A program made the position numbers and the translations under genes. A stretch of 64,000 nucleotides of DNA from Laccaria trichodermophora. Its lineage: Eukaryota; Basidiomycota; Agaricomycetes; Agaricales; Hydnangiaceae. This document shows, piece by piece, positions 26,380 to 41,800 of this stretch. The stretch lies in the NCBI GenBank assembly GCA_018417955.1, contig JACTVC010000010.1:508763-572762 (forward strand), in the 5' to 3' direction. The notes under the pieces were generated by a model that was given only the letters and a program-made list of their open reading frames with translations, searched no databases and was not told where the DNA came from. How positions within the stretch are numbered: position 1 is the first letter of the stretch; every line of letters begins with the position of its first letter.

Positions 26380-29300
26380 TTAGTTTATATTTGATAGTAG
26401 CACAGTATCACCAGCCTCGTCAATTATCACATAGGCTATATGCTGATTGAGGCGGCGGTTTTGAAGCACGGCAAATATCCGCCTTGCTCCGCGTCTGGCA
26501 TTGGTTCTTCCAATCATGTTTGCGGCCAAATCTTGATAATTCATTGATAAGCAGATTAGTATGACCATCTGATATGATTTACACACCAGGTACTAGCAAT
26601 GAGAGCTTTCGATTGGCCTCGTCTCGAGTTCGAATCTTCTCCTCCGCAGAGCGGGGAACACCGGGAGGCTTGAGCTTACCTCCTGGCCAGAGAGCATTTC
26701 GAAATAGATTGACAAAGGACATTATGCGTGTTTCTCTGAGCAGTTCCTTGACATTTTCTCGGACTCTCCTACGGGTTCGTGTTAGAAACAGCGGGTATAC
26801 AGTGCGTGGAAAAGGAAAACCTCTCAATAGTCCCTCCGAGCACTTGTTGTAAAATGATCACGATAGCTTGTCGCCGAAGCCAGTTGTTCTTCTTGTTGAG
26901 CTCGAATACGGCAAGGACGAGGTCACATATTGGGGCCGAAAAAGTGGATGTGCTACTCTCTCCTTCGAGTGGTTTCAAATCCCCAGAAAGTTTCATCAAC
27001 GTTGCTTCCGATGCACCTCTTCCAGACGCATTCAAAGCTTGTGCAACAAGATCTTCATCATTAACGCCTGATCCGACAATGCCAGCGAATTCCGCCGCCT
27101 GCCGCGTAAGGCGCTGAATCATAACATCCAGCATAGACGGCCCGAAGAACATGTCGTCAATGCTCTCTGCAACGGAGCGATATACATTGCGCACAAGATC
27201 AGTGCCAGAGAAGGCCACGGGGACCTTGGAGTTACTTTGGTGTCTTGCCGCAATGAACGGAGATTCGCGAGAGAGGAAGGCCCTAAGTTGAGGGCTTTCG
27301 CAAACAATCGGGATTGCAACGACATTCTGTAAGATAAAGTCAATAAAGCCAGAAAATAAAAATGATCGAGTAGAACTACTTACCTGTAAATACTTTTCCA
27401 GTGCATTTTTTCGGTTATCAAAAAAATTGCCTGAAAGACTTGGTACCAATCTTTTCCCCGGAAAATCGAGATTTTTAATCAAGGCATATCGCTCTCGCAA
27501 CTTGTTATGCATAGTCAGAAATTCGTTATATCGTCTTGCAACGACCCATCCCGAAGAGAAACTCCCGTCATTAGCCAACTGCTGGACCTCAACAAGATAA
27601 CGCACAACCGATTTGCCATCCTCGTCGGCGACAGCAGAGTTGACAATGGCTACCTTGGTACGATCAGAAAGAAGGCGATTGGCTGATTCTTGCTGTTCAT
27701 ATTGTTGTTTTTGGAATTGAAGTTCCCGAAGCTCCCTATTCATGGAAGACTTCGATCTCATGAGCAGTCTTAACTCCTGGGTATCCCCTGTTAGTTCCGC
27801 TTTCTTGATCAAGCTATCCAACATAGCATCTTGGACTTGAAGATTTGTTATATTGTCTCCAAGTCGAGCTATCTCGTAAGATAGCTGAAGGTCGCCAGGA
27901 GCAGCAAGTTGAAAGGATCTGGCATAGTCACTCGAGCCCTCTGGTTCACCCTCATCACCCTCATCAGGATCGACTGCGTTAGTCTGGTCCTCAAAAACTC
28001 CTTGCCTCTTTCGACCATCCGGCATACGAATGGACTTCAAGGATTGCGAATCACCCAAATTCTCGGCAACGATCGGCCTGTCATTCTGCTCCTGCTCAAG
28101 TGCCATTATGTCCGTTAAGGCTGCTTGAATTGCTTCCATTCTCTTTTCTTCAGCCCTTTGCATCGCATCCTCAGGATCATTGAACAAGGGCGCCCTAGAT
28201 GTGTCGGACGACGGGTCTGAAATCGGAGACATCAAAACCTCTATACTTGTCGGTATGTGAGAAAAGCGGTTCGAGGTAGCGCTGGCTGAGCGCTGAATTC
28301 CCGACGCAGCGGGTGGATCTGTCCGAGGTGAAATTTGAGATGGGAGGCCGGGGCGGAGTTTGGAAGATAATGGAGGTTGCTCTTCTGCGACGGAGGATGA
28401 AAGCGATTCTATATCTTTCGCAAACGGATCCGTTTGGATTTGGCTGCTTGCCGAGGCGGTATCCCCAATCGCCCTGAACCATAACTCCGATCTCTCGAAG
28501 TCGTCAAAATCATGTTCCATCTCTTGTTCAATTTGCTTTTGGGCCAACATGACACTTCTACGCACTCGACGTTGAGCAGCAAGAGACGGATTAGGATCGC
28601 ATGCGAACTCTTGTATTATACCAACATGTTTCTTTGATATGGAAGCCAAGTCCGGGTATACAGAGGGGCCTGAAAAGTAGAGATTGTTGATCATTGATAT
28701 GTCCTCTTTGACGGTGGTATAGGAGGAAGGGTCTTGGATTATTTCCTCTTCATCGTCAGATAAATCTGATTCGATTGATTCCAGAGGGTTTTTGAAACTT
28801 TCGACAGTAAGCCAGAATTGAACAGGCAATGACCTGCGCCGTCGGTCCATAAATTCCATGAAGTAAGAGAGCGAACTGGGATTCCTAAGGACGTCACGTA
28901 GAGAGAGACCCGATTTTGAGCCCGCATCCTGATATATCGACTGGCGCTAAAGAAAACCCTCAGTACGCCTCGCGTTATCATGTTATTAACCTACCGATTG
29001 ATCTTGCTCTTCTCCACCAAGAACAACTATTCTTTCCTCAACTTTCCGTTTCGCTGTGTAAAGCCTATCTAGAAAGGCGACAACATCTTCAGTTTTTTCT
29101 CCGTTGATCCAATCTTCCTTCTCGTGGTTTGCTGCAAAGTGAGAGGTAAATCCAATGCCAAAAGCAAAATCGATTAACCGCACCAAGCAAGACTCTCGTT
29201 CTGCGTATTTCGCCGACAACGTCATTCTTGAGTCTCCGTGCGTCAAGCAAAGAAGAGCATTTATTGATGCTCTGCAAAAACGACTCGAACTGCCGCATAT

Positions 29301-30432
29301 TTGTACGAATGGTAATTCTTTCCGTTACAACAGACTCAAGGGGATCAGCTGTAGCCACCCGACTTTGAGGGCGAGGAATTTGGGCTTCTAGGACATTCCG
29401 CACTTTGGAGATTAATTTTCTGCAGGTCGTCAGTGATTGTCAAGGAAGCTTTTGTGGTTTACTGACTGCTGATGGATAGCAGCGCCAGCCTTCATCATAC
29501 CATCAACATTGATCTCCTTGCTACAGTTTAATCTCACGCACCACTTGGTCAATGGCTTTATTCCAAAAGTCGGGATCTGCAACCATCTCCACAACAGGGT
29601 ATAAAACAGAACAAACAACAATCTCCCTTACGACTATCCGTAACGCCTTGCTCCTACTCTCCCTTTGAGGCAAGATGAGAGGGAGAGCCTTGTCAACAAG
29701 TTGCCTGAGATGCATCTCTTCAGTTTGACGCGTGAAGGTAGTGGATAAGTTCTCGATCGCTGGGTGTAACTTCCCTTCACCCTTGGCAGCGTAGCGACTA
29801 GCGAGAAGGAGATCAAGCTCCTCAGACTGCGTCAATCGACGCTCAAGCCCAGCACCACGTAGTGCAATTTCAGATTGGCGGAACTGTTCAATATGAGCCG
29901 TGACTTTGGGCAATATACGTTTTACGACAAGCGATGGTACGTCGATACCGGCCGCCCTATCAGCAAGTTGTTCGAGTGAAGCATGTATGACAGACGAAAC
30001 AGCACTGGGAAACGCAGGCGAGTTAGAGATATCTTTGTACCAACTTGATACAAAATCTCGGACAACCATGTTGACAATTTCGTTCAGCGCTATTGAGAGC
30101 TCGGGTGCGTCTGGATACAGCAATGGAAATGATGGTGGGGTGTTTTGGGACCATTTTGAACGCGTCTGTACTGCTTGCCATGCAGCCGGAGTTGAGAACG
30201 CAAAAGGTCTTGCTGCTCGAGACAATTGTGGACGAGGCACTGGACGAAATACGTCCAGAGTCCAACCCAGATAAATGGAAAGAATCAGGAATGCTAGAGC
30301 AAGGGCGAAAATCAAGAGAGGTGAGAGCAGGAGGAGAGCAACAGGCGAGGATATAATTCTGGAGATTATTGGAAGGATAACAGCCAGTATGCCAACAAAA
30401 ACGAATGTCGAAGTTCCAAATGGGTAGTTCAT
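26380..30432 (-). CDS. MDM1: Mdm1/SNX13-type protein: TM-PXA-RGS-PX-nexin C
   Basis: From ATG 30432 the protein begins with two hydrophobic helices (MNYPFGTSTFVFVGILAV...), then a PXA domain (to about 29540), an RGS-like domain across 29250-28600 (DVLRNPSSLSYFMEFMDRR, LPVQFWLTVESF), a long Ser/Asp-rich linker, a coiled coil and a PX domain (VVARRYNEFLTMHNKLRE, LDFPGKRLVPSL). The nexin C-terminal domain ends in NALWPGGKLKPPGVPRS and a helical tail to VLLSNIN-stop at 26380. This is the complete architecture of Mdm1, which tethers ER to vacuole and lipid droplets, with the PX domain binding phosphoinositides. At least four introns are needed. The gene is convergent with TRM6, 94 bp apart. Confidence 0.92.
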
Positions 30433-30669
30433 TGCTCCGGTGTCCAGAAGAGAGATGGTGGAAGTGTCGTTACGAATGCTTGATCGTCATTTGGTCGTTG
30501 CCAAACCGTTGAACGTCGTTGGAACGTCGAGCAGAAAGCCGTGACATCACATGACTATTGACCGGAACCTGTGTTGGTATTAATATCTCTTCTTCGGACT
30601 CTGTATCTTTTCTCTTCCCGACTTAGATCCAGGCAAGCCCGCGCGGATTCCATTCCTTTCAACGTGCGT

Positions 30670-32208
30670 ATGTCTGGAAGTACACCTTACCGCGACCCCC
30701 GAACAATTTCGACGGCTGAGGGATTCCTATGTGGTGGTCTTGCAGCATGTATGGCGGCAAGTACCCAGTTGAAGTTAAATTATTGAGGAAACTGAATTGC
30801 CCTTGCATATAGGTGACTGTGTCAAATCCTGCAGAAGTTGCGAAGACCCGTCTTCAGCTTCAAGGGGAATTGGCGAAAGAAGGTGTCAAGAAGGTTTACA
30901 ACAATGCACTTGACGTGTTTGGAAAAACGTGGAAGAACGAAGGCATAAAAGGCTTGCAACGAGGTCTCGGTCCCGCTGTCAGTTCAGCCATTTTATCTTT
31001 ATGATCCTCCTTTCTCAATCAGTTCTCTAGTATGCGTACCAAGTAAGATGAAGCAACTCAAATCCCACATCCACTTGACCTCGCTTTAGATTCTTTTGAA
31101 CGGTTCACGGCTAGGTTTGCGTCGACTTAAATTCTGATTCTCTGCCTTGAGCATACCTTCTCAGGGTTTTATGAGCCTTTTCGCCATGCCTTGAATAGAT
31201 TCGTCGGCCGCTCGGCTGAAGACCAGATACCCTTTACATCTGTGATCGCTGGAGCCTCTAGTGGGGCAGTTGGAGGTAGATAATATACTCTCCGATTTGC
31301 TTTGGCAGTCTCTGACTACAACAGCCTCCCTTGGAAACCCCTTATTTCTAATCAAGGCCCGAATGCAGGTTCGTTTCATCAATTGACAAAATGCTCCCAG
31401 CATTGATGCTCTAGACATTTAGGCATTCTCCCCTGCGCTGCCTGTGGGCGCTCAACACTTCTACAAAAGCTCTTTTCATGCGCTTACGACGATATTTCGT
31501 GCTGAAGGTGCTCGGGGGTTACTTCGAGGAATAGACGCTGCTATTCTTCGGACCTCGATGGGGTCGTCTGTCAGCATTTTTATGATTTTTGCATGAAAGC
31601 TCCTTGACTGCATCACCAAAGGTTCAATTACCCAGCTATATTTTTGCGAAGAACCAACTAGTAAAGCATGACATCTTACCAGCCAACAGCACATGGACTT
31701 TTCTGGCAAGCAGCAGTATCTCTGGGGCGTGTGTTGTGCGTAATTTGTTTTTTGACGAAACCGGCTTCTGAAGAGAGGGCAGTGTGTTGTTATGCAACCT
31801 GCTGATACGGTAGGTCATCGCATAATCGCAGCGCTGTCAGAGGATGAAATGCTTTGCAGGCTTTGACTCGCATGTATAACCAACCCACCATCCTGGGTCC
31901 AGATGGCAAGACAAGAGGGGCTCTGTACAAGAATCCCATAGACTGTCTGTGGAAGACGTTTAAAGCAGAAGGCGTTCGAGGTTGGTACAAAGGTAAGCTT
32001 TTTCCTCCTGATTTACATGCTCTAGCCTGAGTACGCCACAGGATCCACGGCCCATTTTTTACGCATTGCTCCGCACACGTAGGATATCGTTTATTCTCAT
32101 TAGAGCGCGCAAAACTGACGCCACTTCAGGATCATTACTCTAACAATGAACGACATTATCATCGATCTCTACAAGACAGCAAAGTATGGCCGCAAGGACG
32201 AGCCATGA
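30670..32208 (+). CDS. OAC1: Mitochondrial carrier, oxaloacetate/sulfate carrier type
   Basis: Spliced translation gives the three-fold SLC25 repeat. Signature 1 is PAEVAKTRLQ near 30820, repeat 2 has NPLFLIKARMQ, and repeat 3 has PADTALTRMYNQP. The non-standard second signature and the TRMYNQP form of the third are characteristic of the OAC1/SLC25A34-35 branch, which exchanges oxaloacetate, sulfate and related anions across the inner mitochondrial membrane. The gene starts MSGSTPYRDPRTIS at 30670 and ends YGRKDEP-stop at 32206-32208. Introns are frequent, and one interrupts the first repeat between LAACMA and VTVSNP. No damage was seen. Confidence 0.9.
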
Positions 32209-32437
32209 TTCATTTAGATTACACCTTCGATGGTCAGCGCCATCGAGTTAGAGTTTCCCAGAGCTTGCTATATATCACTTGATGGATAATTCGTGGTGCT
32301 CCGCTTTTTTAGTTCACCAAGTAGAATGACGGGTTTTAGTGTACCTGGTACTTATTATTTCACTGTAATCTACAACAGACTAAGGACGGTATGGAAAGGA
32401 GAGTGCGAGTAAACCAGAATACAGGACGTACGAAGGT

Positions 32438-34183
<1,746 letters not shown>

Positions 34184-34721
34184 AAAAGAGTGTGGTTCTA
34201 GCAGGGAATATATTGAGAAGGGGCGTCCGATGCAACGAAGAGTAGCTTACTTATAGCGCCTCATTATATGGCCAAAGCGACGATCGATCGGTGGATCTTC
34301 CTACAATTTTTTTTTCGGGAGGGGGGAGGCACAGCAAATGGATCCAAGAACCTGATGCAACGATACTTCGGAGTTGGCATACGAGTATGTAGTGATCATG
34401 TAGAAACCAGCCATACTGCTGTTGTAGGCGCATGACTGATGAAGTCCTCCATTACCCATTAGGACAAGTTCAACGGATCAGAGGCAATAACCAACGAGGG
34501 GTGAGCTTGCAACCAGCCTCGGGATGCCTACAAAAGCTCAGCCAGCTAGCAGAGCGACAACTGAGAAGGTTTCCTATCACTTACATGCACACCAGCGATT
34601 AGCGAACCTCAGTTAAACTTGAACTTCTTATGAGGTCATGATCATAAGCAACCAAGCATATGCAAACATTTCAGGGGACCTTTGGAAGCACTGAATCATT
34701 ATCAGCTACAGATCAACCATC
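34184..34721. promoter_or_regulatory. 538-bp divergent promoter region, glucanase / UAP1
   Basis: No coding frame was recognised between the two divergent starts. A purine/pyrimidine-skewed tract (T-run then G-rich) lies near 34300-34330. Both flanking genes concern the cell wall (glucan trimming and the chitin precursor UDP-GlcNAc), so shared control is conceivable but not shown by any motif I can name. Confidence 0.35.
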
Positions 34722-36237
34722 ATGACCATCGATGATATTCGTCAACGATACGAGGCTAGTGGTCAAGGCCACCTCCTAAAGTTTTGGGAAACGCTCTCTG
34801 ATGACGATCAGGCCAAACTTTTGGCCCAGCTAGATACTCTTGACATAGAACGTGTTAATCGCATCTACTCTAAGGCAATCTCCTCCGAAACGGCAGAAGT
34901 CGATCCTGCCGATTCTATAGAGCCTCTTCCAACAGGGGCTTCAGAGTCAGTTTCTGATTTGAAGAAGAATGCTGAATGGCGTCAGACTGGATTAGAGGCT
35001 ATTGCGCGAGGCGAGGTTGGGGTGCTTTTGATGGCAGGCGGACAGGGAACGAGGCTTGGTAGTAGCGCTCCGAAGGGTTGCTACGACATTGGACTGCCCT
35101 CCCACAAATCGCTGTTCCAATACCAGGCTGAGCGGATTGCGCGCTTGCAGACATTGGCAGAGTTGGAAGCCAAGAGGCCCGTCGGCTCGGTCGTCATTCC
35201 CTGGTATATAATGACGAGTGGTCCAACACGCCGCGAGACAGAGGATTATTTCAAGAAAAATTCTTACTTCGGCCTTGATTCTAACAATGTGATACTTTTT
35301 GAACAAGGTGGGGGCGTCGTTTCAGCTAACTGGTATATGCTGAGAGGACCTAGGAACTCTGCCTTGCCTGACTATGGACGGGAAGGTGATACTCGAGACT
35401 CCTTCCCGGGTCGCCGTAGCACCGGATGGAAATGGCGGGCTTTATGCCGCCACTCGGTCGCCGTTTTCGTCAGAGGACCCTACTCAAACGGTCCTGTCCG
35501 ATCTGGCCAAACGAAAGATCCTTTACGTTCATGCGTACTGCGTGGACAATTGCCTCGTACGAGTCGCAGATCCCGTCTTCCTTGGTTACAGCATTCAGAA
35601 ACAAGCTGACTGTGCTGCAAAAGTAGTTCCAAAAACTCACCCTGCAGAGTCCGTCGGCGTCGTCGCTCGTCGCGGTACCAAATACAGTGTCGTGGAATAC
35701 TCTGAGATTTCAAAAGAGCAGGCAGAGCGACGTGATTCTTCTGGTGAATTGACCTTCCGGGCCGGCAACATCGCAAATCACTTTTACACCACTGCCTATC
35801 TGAACGAAGTAGAGACATTTGAGGAGGAACTCGCTTTCCATATTGCACGGAAGAAGATTCCCTATGTCGATCTAGAGAGTGGCGAGTCAGTGAAACCAAC
35901 AAAACCAAATGGAATGAAGTTGGAAAGATTTGTTTTCGATGTCTTCCCATTCACGAAGCGGTTTGCCGTGTTGGAGGTTGAAAGGAGCGAGGAATTCAGT
36001 CCTTTAAAGAATGGCTCAGGGACAGGATCAGATGATCCCGAGACAAGTCGTCGGGACCTCCTTGCACAGCAAAAAAGATTTTTGGAGGCAGCAGGGGCAA
36101 AGGTGGAAGAAGGCGTTGAGATTGAAATTTCGCCTCTCGTGAGCTATGCAGGCGAAGGGTTGGAAAGCGTGAAAGGAAAGACTTTTACAAGGTCAGGAAC
36201 GGTATCGCAGGTGGAAGAATTGGACGCTTTAGCATGA
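34722..36237 (+). CDS. UAP1: UDP-N-acetylglucosamine pyrophosphorylase
   Basis: This enzyme makes UDP-GlcNAc from UTP and GlcNAc-1-phosphate, the precursor for chitin, N-glycans and GPI anchors, in the cytosol. The protein starts MTIDDIRQRYEASGQG. The nucleotide-binding loop is LLMAGGQGTRLGSSAPKG (from 35023), followed by WYIMTSGPTRRETEDYF. A single 50-nt intron after FEQ joins to GTLPCLTMDGKVILETP; reading through it would run into another frame. Downstream come VAPDGNGGLY, YVHAYCVDN, VVPKTHPAESVG and FVFDVFPFTKRFAVLEV. It ends at 36237, convergent with the taxilin gene. Length is about 488 residues, usual for fungal UAP1. Confidence 0.95.
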
Positions 36238-36418
36238 ATGGAGTACACATACGCGGGAAGGCAAATATGCCATGGAACATCTTAATGGATACCCATAGAC
36301 ATTTTCGATCGGACTTTGGCATCTCATGTTGTGTTGGTTTTGTAGGGACCTTGAAGGTATTTTTTTTGTGATGCAAATTTTGATATCCGTGCTGAGAGCT
36401 GGCTGGGGAACAAACATT

Positions 36419-38542
36419 TCACCCGCCCACAGAACCATCGACAAGTTTCTTGACACCTCGAGGCCCCTTTCTCTCCAGCTCTTCCCGTAAAGAAGCAAAT
36501 AACCGTTGTGTCCGTTCAGCATTGGGTTTTTGTATGATCTGACGCGTGCTCCATGTCCAGGTTTAACGGCTAAATTGAGAGATTGGCATCTTACCTCCTT
36601 ACAACAGGTAATTAGCTTATCAATGAGCATCGTCTGCCCGTTTTGAGCATCCTCGAGTTCCTTCCGCAACTGAATGTTCTAGGACGCCAGAAAGAGTTAG
36701 GGATGCAGTACATTGGTGCGAGCAACAACATGCCTCTTCCTCTTGCCTCTCAAACCGTGCTTTCTCGCCTTCGGCGAGCTGTTTCTGCTCCGCAGCACGT
36801 GCGCGAGACAGAAGGACCTCGAGCTCCTTAGAACGAATGACGCATTCAAAATGTCGTTCTCTGAGCTCGTACTGTCGAAGGACTTCTTTGAGCCGCTCAC
36901 GAACGCTACAGAAATGGAATGACGACGGTGAAATAAATAAAGGGAGTGTACGTACACTCCGTCGAAGATCTCTTGGATGGATCTTTTTGCCCTGACACAT
37001 TCGATGAGTTAGGCATTCTTACGCAAAAGACTGATACATACTCCACAGGGTCATCGGTCCAATTCTTCTTCAGCTTTTCGCGACACGGTTCGACCTGTTC
37101 CTCCTTAAAAAAAACTATCAACAGAGGTACGCGTTGAATTGTTCAAATTCCACCTACCCAAAATTCTGAATCACCTTCTGTCAAGTCCATCAACTCCACA
37201 GCGAGAAGTTCATCCCCCTCGTCCATTCCAATCTCTTCAGGTGTTTGGTCGGCTTCGACCGTCCTCCCGTTGTGCGTGAAAATAAATTGCATGGTCGGGT
37301 TTGATGGCGGTAACCCAGATAGGGATGTACCTGCCGCGTCAGACCTAGCTGATCCATTCGTCTGCCCCATGCTGCTGCTTTCAACATCTACCCCTTTGAG
37401 TTCGTCTTTACTTCCACCTGCCCGCTCCATTCTAGTGCCCCATGCGTTGAACAATCGTGAAAATTTGGTCTTCCTTGATATTTTGAAATACAACTCTGCT
37501 CTGTAGCGGCAGACAACCTTGACAACAATGTCAGGCATTTCGCGATATTTAATATCCTGCGCTTTAGCCTTTTCGGCACGCTTTGACAGATCGTTCTTCA
37601 TTTGTATCAGCTATTGAATCTGCGTAAGATATCTGAGTGAATCGTTTTTTAAAAAACACTTACCTCCTCTTGGGCCTCCTCCACACTTTGAGCAAGTCGC
37701 TTGCCATCCTCCTTGAATCTTGGTCAGAGAAGTGGTGAACTTGAAAAAGTGCTTTTTCGCCTACCCGTAAGCGTTTATTTTCCTGTGAACAAAAACATCA
37801 GAGCGAGACCAGAAAAATAGAAATAGGGATTACTTTTTGCAATTCACGAGCGAGGTTTTCCATCTTGGTTTTGGTTTGGTTCGCCTTGGTTAATTGTCCT
37901 TTGGCTTTTGGGGAGGCGGTTTAAATATAAATCGCCCGTACAGGCAACACAACGTACCTGCATCCTTGTCTTTTACGAGCTTTTGCTTTTCTTTGGCATG
38001 ATCTCTCTCCATTCGTTTGAGTTCGGCGAACTGTAATCGTAAAGTCAAATTGGACGGAAGGGTAGTCTCTAGGACCCACCAATTCAATGTACTTGGAATG
38101 AATTGTGTTTTCCTCCATGCCCTTGACAGACTTCTGGGCTTCCTCCGCTGTGGTCGCAGTCGTCAAGGAACGTGTGGGCAGGTGGAGGAAATCAGCACGC
38201 ACCAAACCTCCGTTCCTCTTCCTCTTCGATTACTTCTTCCTCCTCCAATGCTGCTATCCTATTCTTTAGGCTCTCGTACATTGTGGCGGGGTCCACGGGT
38301 GCATCATTTCGTTTCTTTCCCTTGGTGGTCTGTGAATGGTGACCATTAACAGCCGGGGGATGATGATGCTGATGTGGTGGTGGGTTTGTACGATTTGCAG
38401 GAGCTTGTTGGTTCATTGAAGACGTGGCTTGAACTGGGGCAGCGGGAGGGGCTGTAGCAGGTGCTGGAGGAGCTGGGCTGGGAGGTAATTTCGCCGACCT
38501 GATCGGCTGGTTCTGTGTGGTGTTTACGCAAGTACCATTCAT
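36419..38542 (-). CDS. Taxilin-family coiled-coil protein with internal SUMO-like domain
   Basis: ATG 38542 opens a Pro/Ala/His-rich N-terminus, then taxilin coiled coil (LKNRIAALEEEEVIEEEEE, KGQLTKANQTKTKMENLARE). Exon 37143-37601 continues the coil (LIQMKNDLSKRAEKAKAQD) and without a break encodes a ubiquitin/SUMO-like fold: PDIVVKVVCRYRAELYFKI, SRLFNAWGTRM, a Ser-rich loop of about 45 residues, then MQFIFTHNGRTVEADQTP and EEIGMDEGDELLAVE, typical of Rad60-SLD modules. In-phase introns then lead back to taxilin coil (LKEVLRQYELRERHFE, LRKELEDAQNGQTM), ending VDGSVGG-stop at 36419. Taxilins bind syntaxins and act in vesicle traffic. The added domain suggests a SUMO- or ubiquitin-mimicking contact. 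Two merged or nested genes are the alternative, but frame continuity argues against it. Confidence 0.8.
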
Positions 38543-38858
38543 GGCGAGGAACCTAAAAAACGAAGCCGTGTCAGGCTTGAAGAAGGTCGGTCGTCGTTCG
38601 CGGGGGTAATATCAAGAGAAAAGTTCCGTTGGACTGCAAAAGATACTTTGTTTACGCATTCACAGATAGAAAACATTTCATTCACTACCGTTTTATTTAA
38701 TGCTAATCTCATATATTCGTGGTGACCTACGTACGCGAAACAGATAATATCCAGCCAAGCTCAAGAGTTACACATAATTATAGTTCGGAGGCGTTCAATT
38801 TGTGTGGACTGCGATAACGTGACTTGACCACACCTAAATTTCAAACTGGCGTTCGTTC
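38543..38858. promoter_or_regulatory. Divergent region, taxilin / BRCA2-like genes
   Basis: This is a 316-bp AT-rich stretch with no recognised gene. Because the BRCA2-like frame has no early ATG, a short first exon of that gene may be hidden here. Confidence 0.3.
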
Positions 38859-41800
38859 TTGGCTCGACGCGCTATTCTTACAACGTTTGGCGCCCAGCTT
38901 AACCTTGCGGTTCCAACAACAATTTACAATTGCCATAATACACGACTAGACGACCCCCCGCATGCCACATTCACCAGGTATGCTTGTGTATGCCACCATG
39001 ATGGGAAACTAATCTCCCTCCAAAGGTCTCTCCCCCTCGAGTTCCCCCCAAGGAAACGACAGCGTCTTTCTTCACCCACCTACGATGAATTCTTAGAGGA
39101 TCTCAGCCAGGATCATCTGGACGCGTTCGATGCTCTTGACGCCCACCTTTCTCAAGCGTCGCGAGTAATTGGGCATTCCGCAAGCAATGGGGGAAGAGGG
39201 TTGGTTGCAGCAGGGCCCCTTACCAGTTGTGCGACGAAACTGACATGGGGAAATTCAAAGTCCCACCCATCCCCACATGCAAGTCTCCAGGATGATCCAG
39301 ATAATCCGTTCAGGATAGGAACACTCCAGTCACACAGCAAGCCAGCAACCTCGTCAACGGTGTCATTCTCTAACATGGGATTCGCTCCTGCGCGTGGCCT
39401 GGCCAATTTACAAACCACACAAAGCTATGAACGCTCGCCCTCCCCGGAAGCACCACCAGAAACCGACTATGATGCATGGTTCAATCCAGCGCCAGTCGAT
39501 GTCCCTGTTGCTTTCCAGACGGCGAAATCTGTTTCCCTGGCGTCGGCCGGTTTTCAGAAAGCCTCTGCGCCTGGGTTAATAGCACCATCCCATGCCGCCC
39601 TAGCCACAGCTCGGGAGAAGCTGCGCGATATATGGGCTGACGATGGTCGTGGTGCCGACATCACAGACGAGAACGACCCGTCCTTTGCAGCCCAGACAAT
39701 TCGAATGGAATCGTTTAAGCCTGCAACGCGTGTGCCTGCTCACCTTTCGCCTGAACGCCCTGCTTTGCGCACAATGAAGGATTTGGGCAATACTCCCACT
39801 ACACCAATCCCCCTTGTCTTTTCACGCCCGTCGGTCACTGCTTCGTCGCCACCATCATTCTCGCCCGCTAGTCGTCTCAATCTGAATATTACCAATGGAT
39901 CCAAAGCATTCAAATCTCCACTTCGCAGGGTACCACTGCCCAACTCAAACAAAGCTTTTAGCTCTCCTCTCAACTTCAGGCATTCCGTCATGCCTACATC
40001 TGTTGGATCTCCACATCCACTGTCAGCTCCACCGATTTCCCGGTCGTTTGCTACACCAGCTTCATCAAAACAGCGTTCTAACGGTGTCAGAGTCACTCCC
40101 GCCCCGTTTGTTACGCCGTTTAAACCTGGTATGAAACCAGGTGAGCCAGGAAGAGCAAACCTACAAAGTTCTGCCAAACGGCCGCCTCTGACCCCCGTAA
40201 CGCCTACCACTTTTGTCAATGATGGCGAAAACTGGTTGACGAGGGAGCGTAGACCTTCTGCAAGAGTAGAATCTTCTGGTTCTAGTACGTAGCATCCGTA
40301 AATGATTTCTCTTTCTTTCGGTGCTTACATATTATCCTCAGTGACAAAGATTGAACTACGATCATGTGGATTGCAACCACAACGGTATACATCTGAGGAA
40401 CTTGAATGTCTTGAAGTGTGAGTCGTGCGTGGTCCATACCCTGCGTAACCTTACCCGATCAACAGAAACGTCCCAATGTTGAACCGGATGACCCCCACTC
40501 TGGCGTTGTCGTACAAATTCCGTTTTCCCGCCTCTCCGTCTTTAACAACTTCGCTGCTTGGGCCATCTGATGCTCTCGACGCTCTTTTAGAGCGTGGTTG
40601 TATACTTGCAACAGAAACATGGGTGGAAAACCATTGGTGCCTCATTCTCTGGAAACTCGCTGGAATGGTATGTCTGGATCCTCACAGTGAGGTTATCCCA
40701 GAAAAGAAGCGATGGCGCTGGGAAGAGTTCATCCGTCAACTATTGTACAGGTAATGTATTTTTTTGACACCCTCATAGTTTACCTCATCCAGCCCCTAGA
40801 TACGAACGTGAGCTTAATGGCGGTAGCCGGCCACCGCTCCGGCAAATAGTCGCGCGAGATGCACCAGCAGCATTTCCTCTCGTCCTCTGTGTCTCTGGTG
40901 TGACCTGGTCTGAACCCGGAGTCACGGAGGATGGTCTACCGATTGAACCTCATCCTGAACTTGAAGTTACCGACGGCTGGTATAGACTGCGCGCGCAGGT
41001 CGATCGACCAATGGCTAGAGCCATCCGAAAGGGAACAATTAGAATTGGCAGGAAGATTGGCGTTGCTGGTGCTCGAGTACGTGAGCATTGACACCTGGAA
41101 AGCAGGGCTGACCTGGCTTGAACAGCTTTCCTCTGAAAGGAAAGACCCGATGGAGATTTTGGAGGCTTACAATTCAACCAAACTAGTTATATCCGGGAAC
41201 TCATCTCATCTAGTTTCCTGGCACACAAAGTTAGGATTTCAACGAGGTCCTTGTGTGTCTACGCTTCACTCGTTAACGGCTGATGGAGGTGTGGTGGCCG
41301 CAATGGACTTGATAATAATCAAGGTGCCTCTGTTCCACTAATTCAATCGAAAACTTTGACTGATTATTTTAGATGTACCCCATAGCGTTTGTTGAGTTCT
41401 TTGAGGATGAAGACGGGCAGAAGCGTCGAGAAGGTCCGAGAAATGAAATCGAAGAAGCTCAAGTGAATGAGAAATGGGTGGTATGTTTTCTTCTTGGCGA
41501 AATGGAATCCTGTGTCAACAATCCTTATAGAGGCGACGCGAAATCGAGGCTTCCAAGTTAAGAGGCGAACTGGAGAAAAAGACTTCTCGCTACGAGAGCT
41601 ATATTGATCGCCTAGAAAGGAAGGCAGGCATTCACTTCCAGCCAAAGGATGGTGGTAAGGGGTCTCTTGAGACTGTTGTCGTTCACTAACACTTCGTAGA
41701 CTATCCACCAGATAAGATAGACGACCTCTACGATCAGCTCGAGGAACCCACTGATGCTGCCGGTGTTCTGGCGCGAATAAGCCCTAGCGATGCTGGCTGG

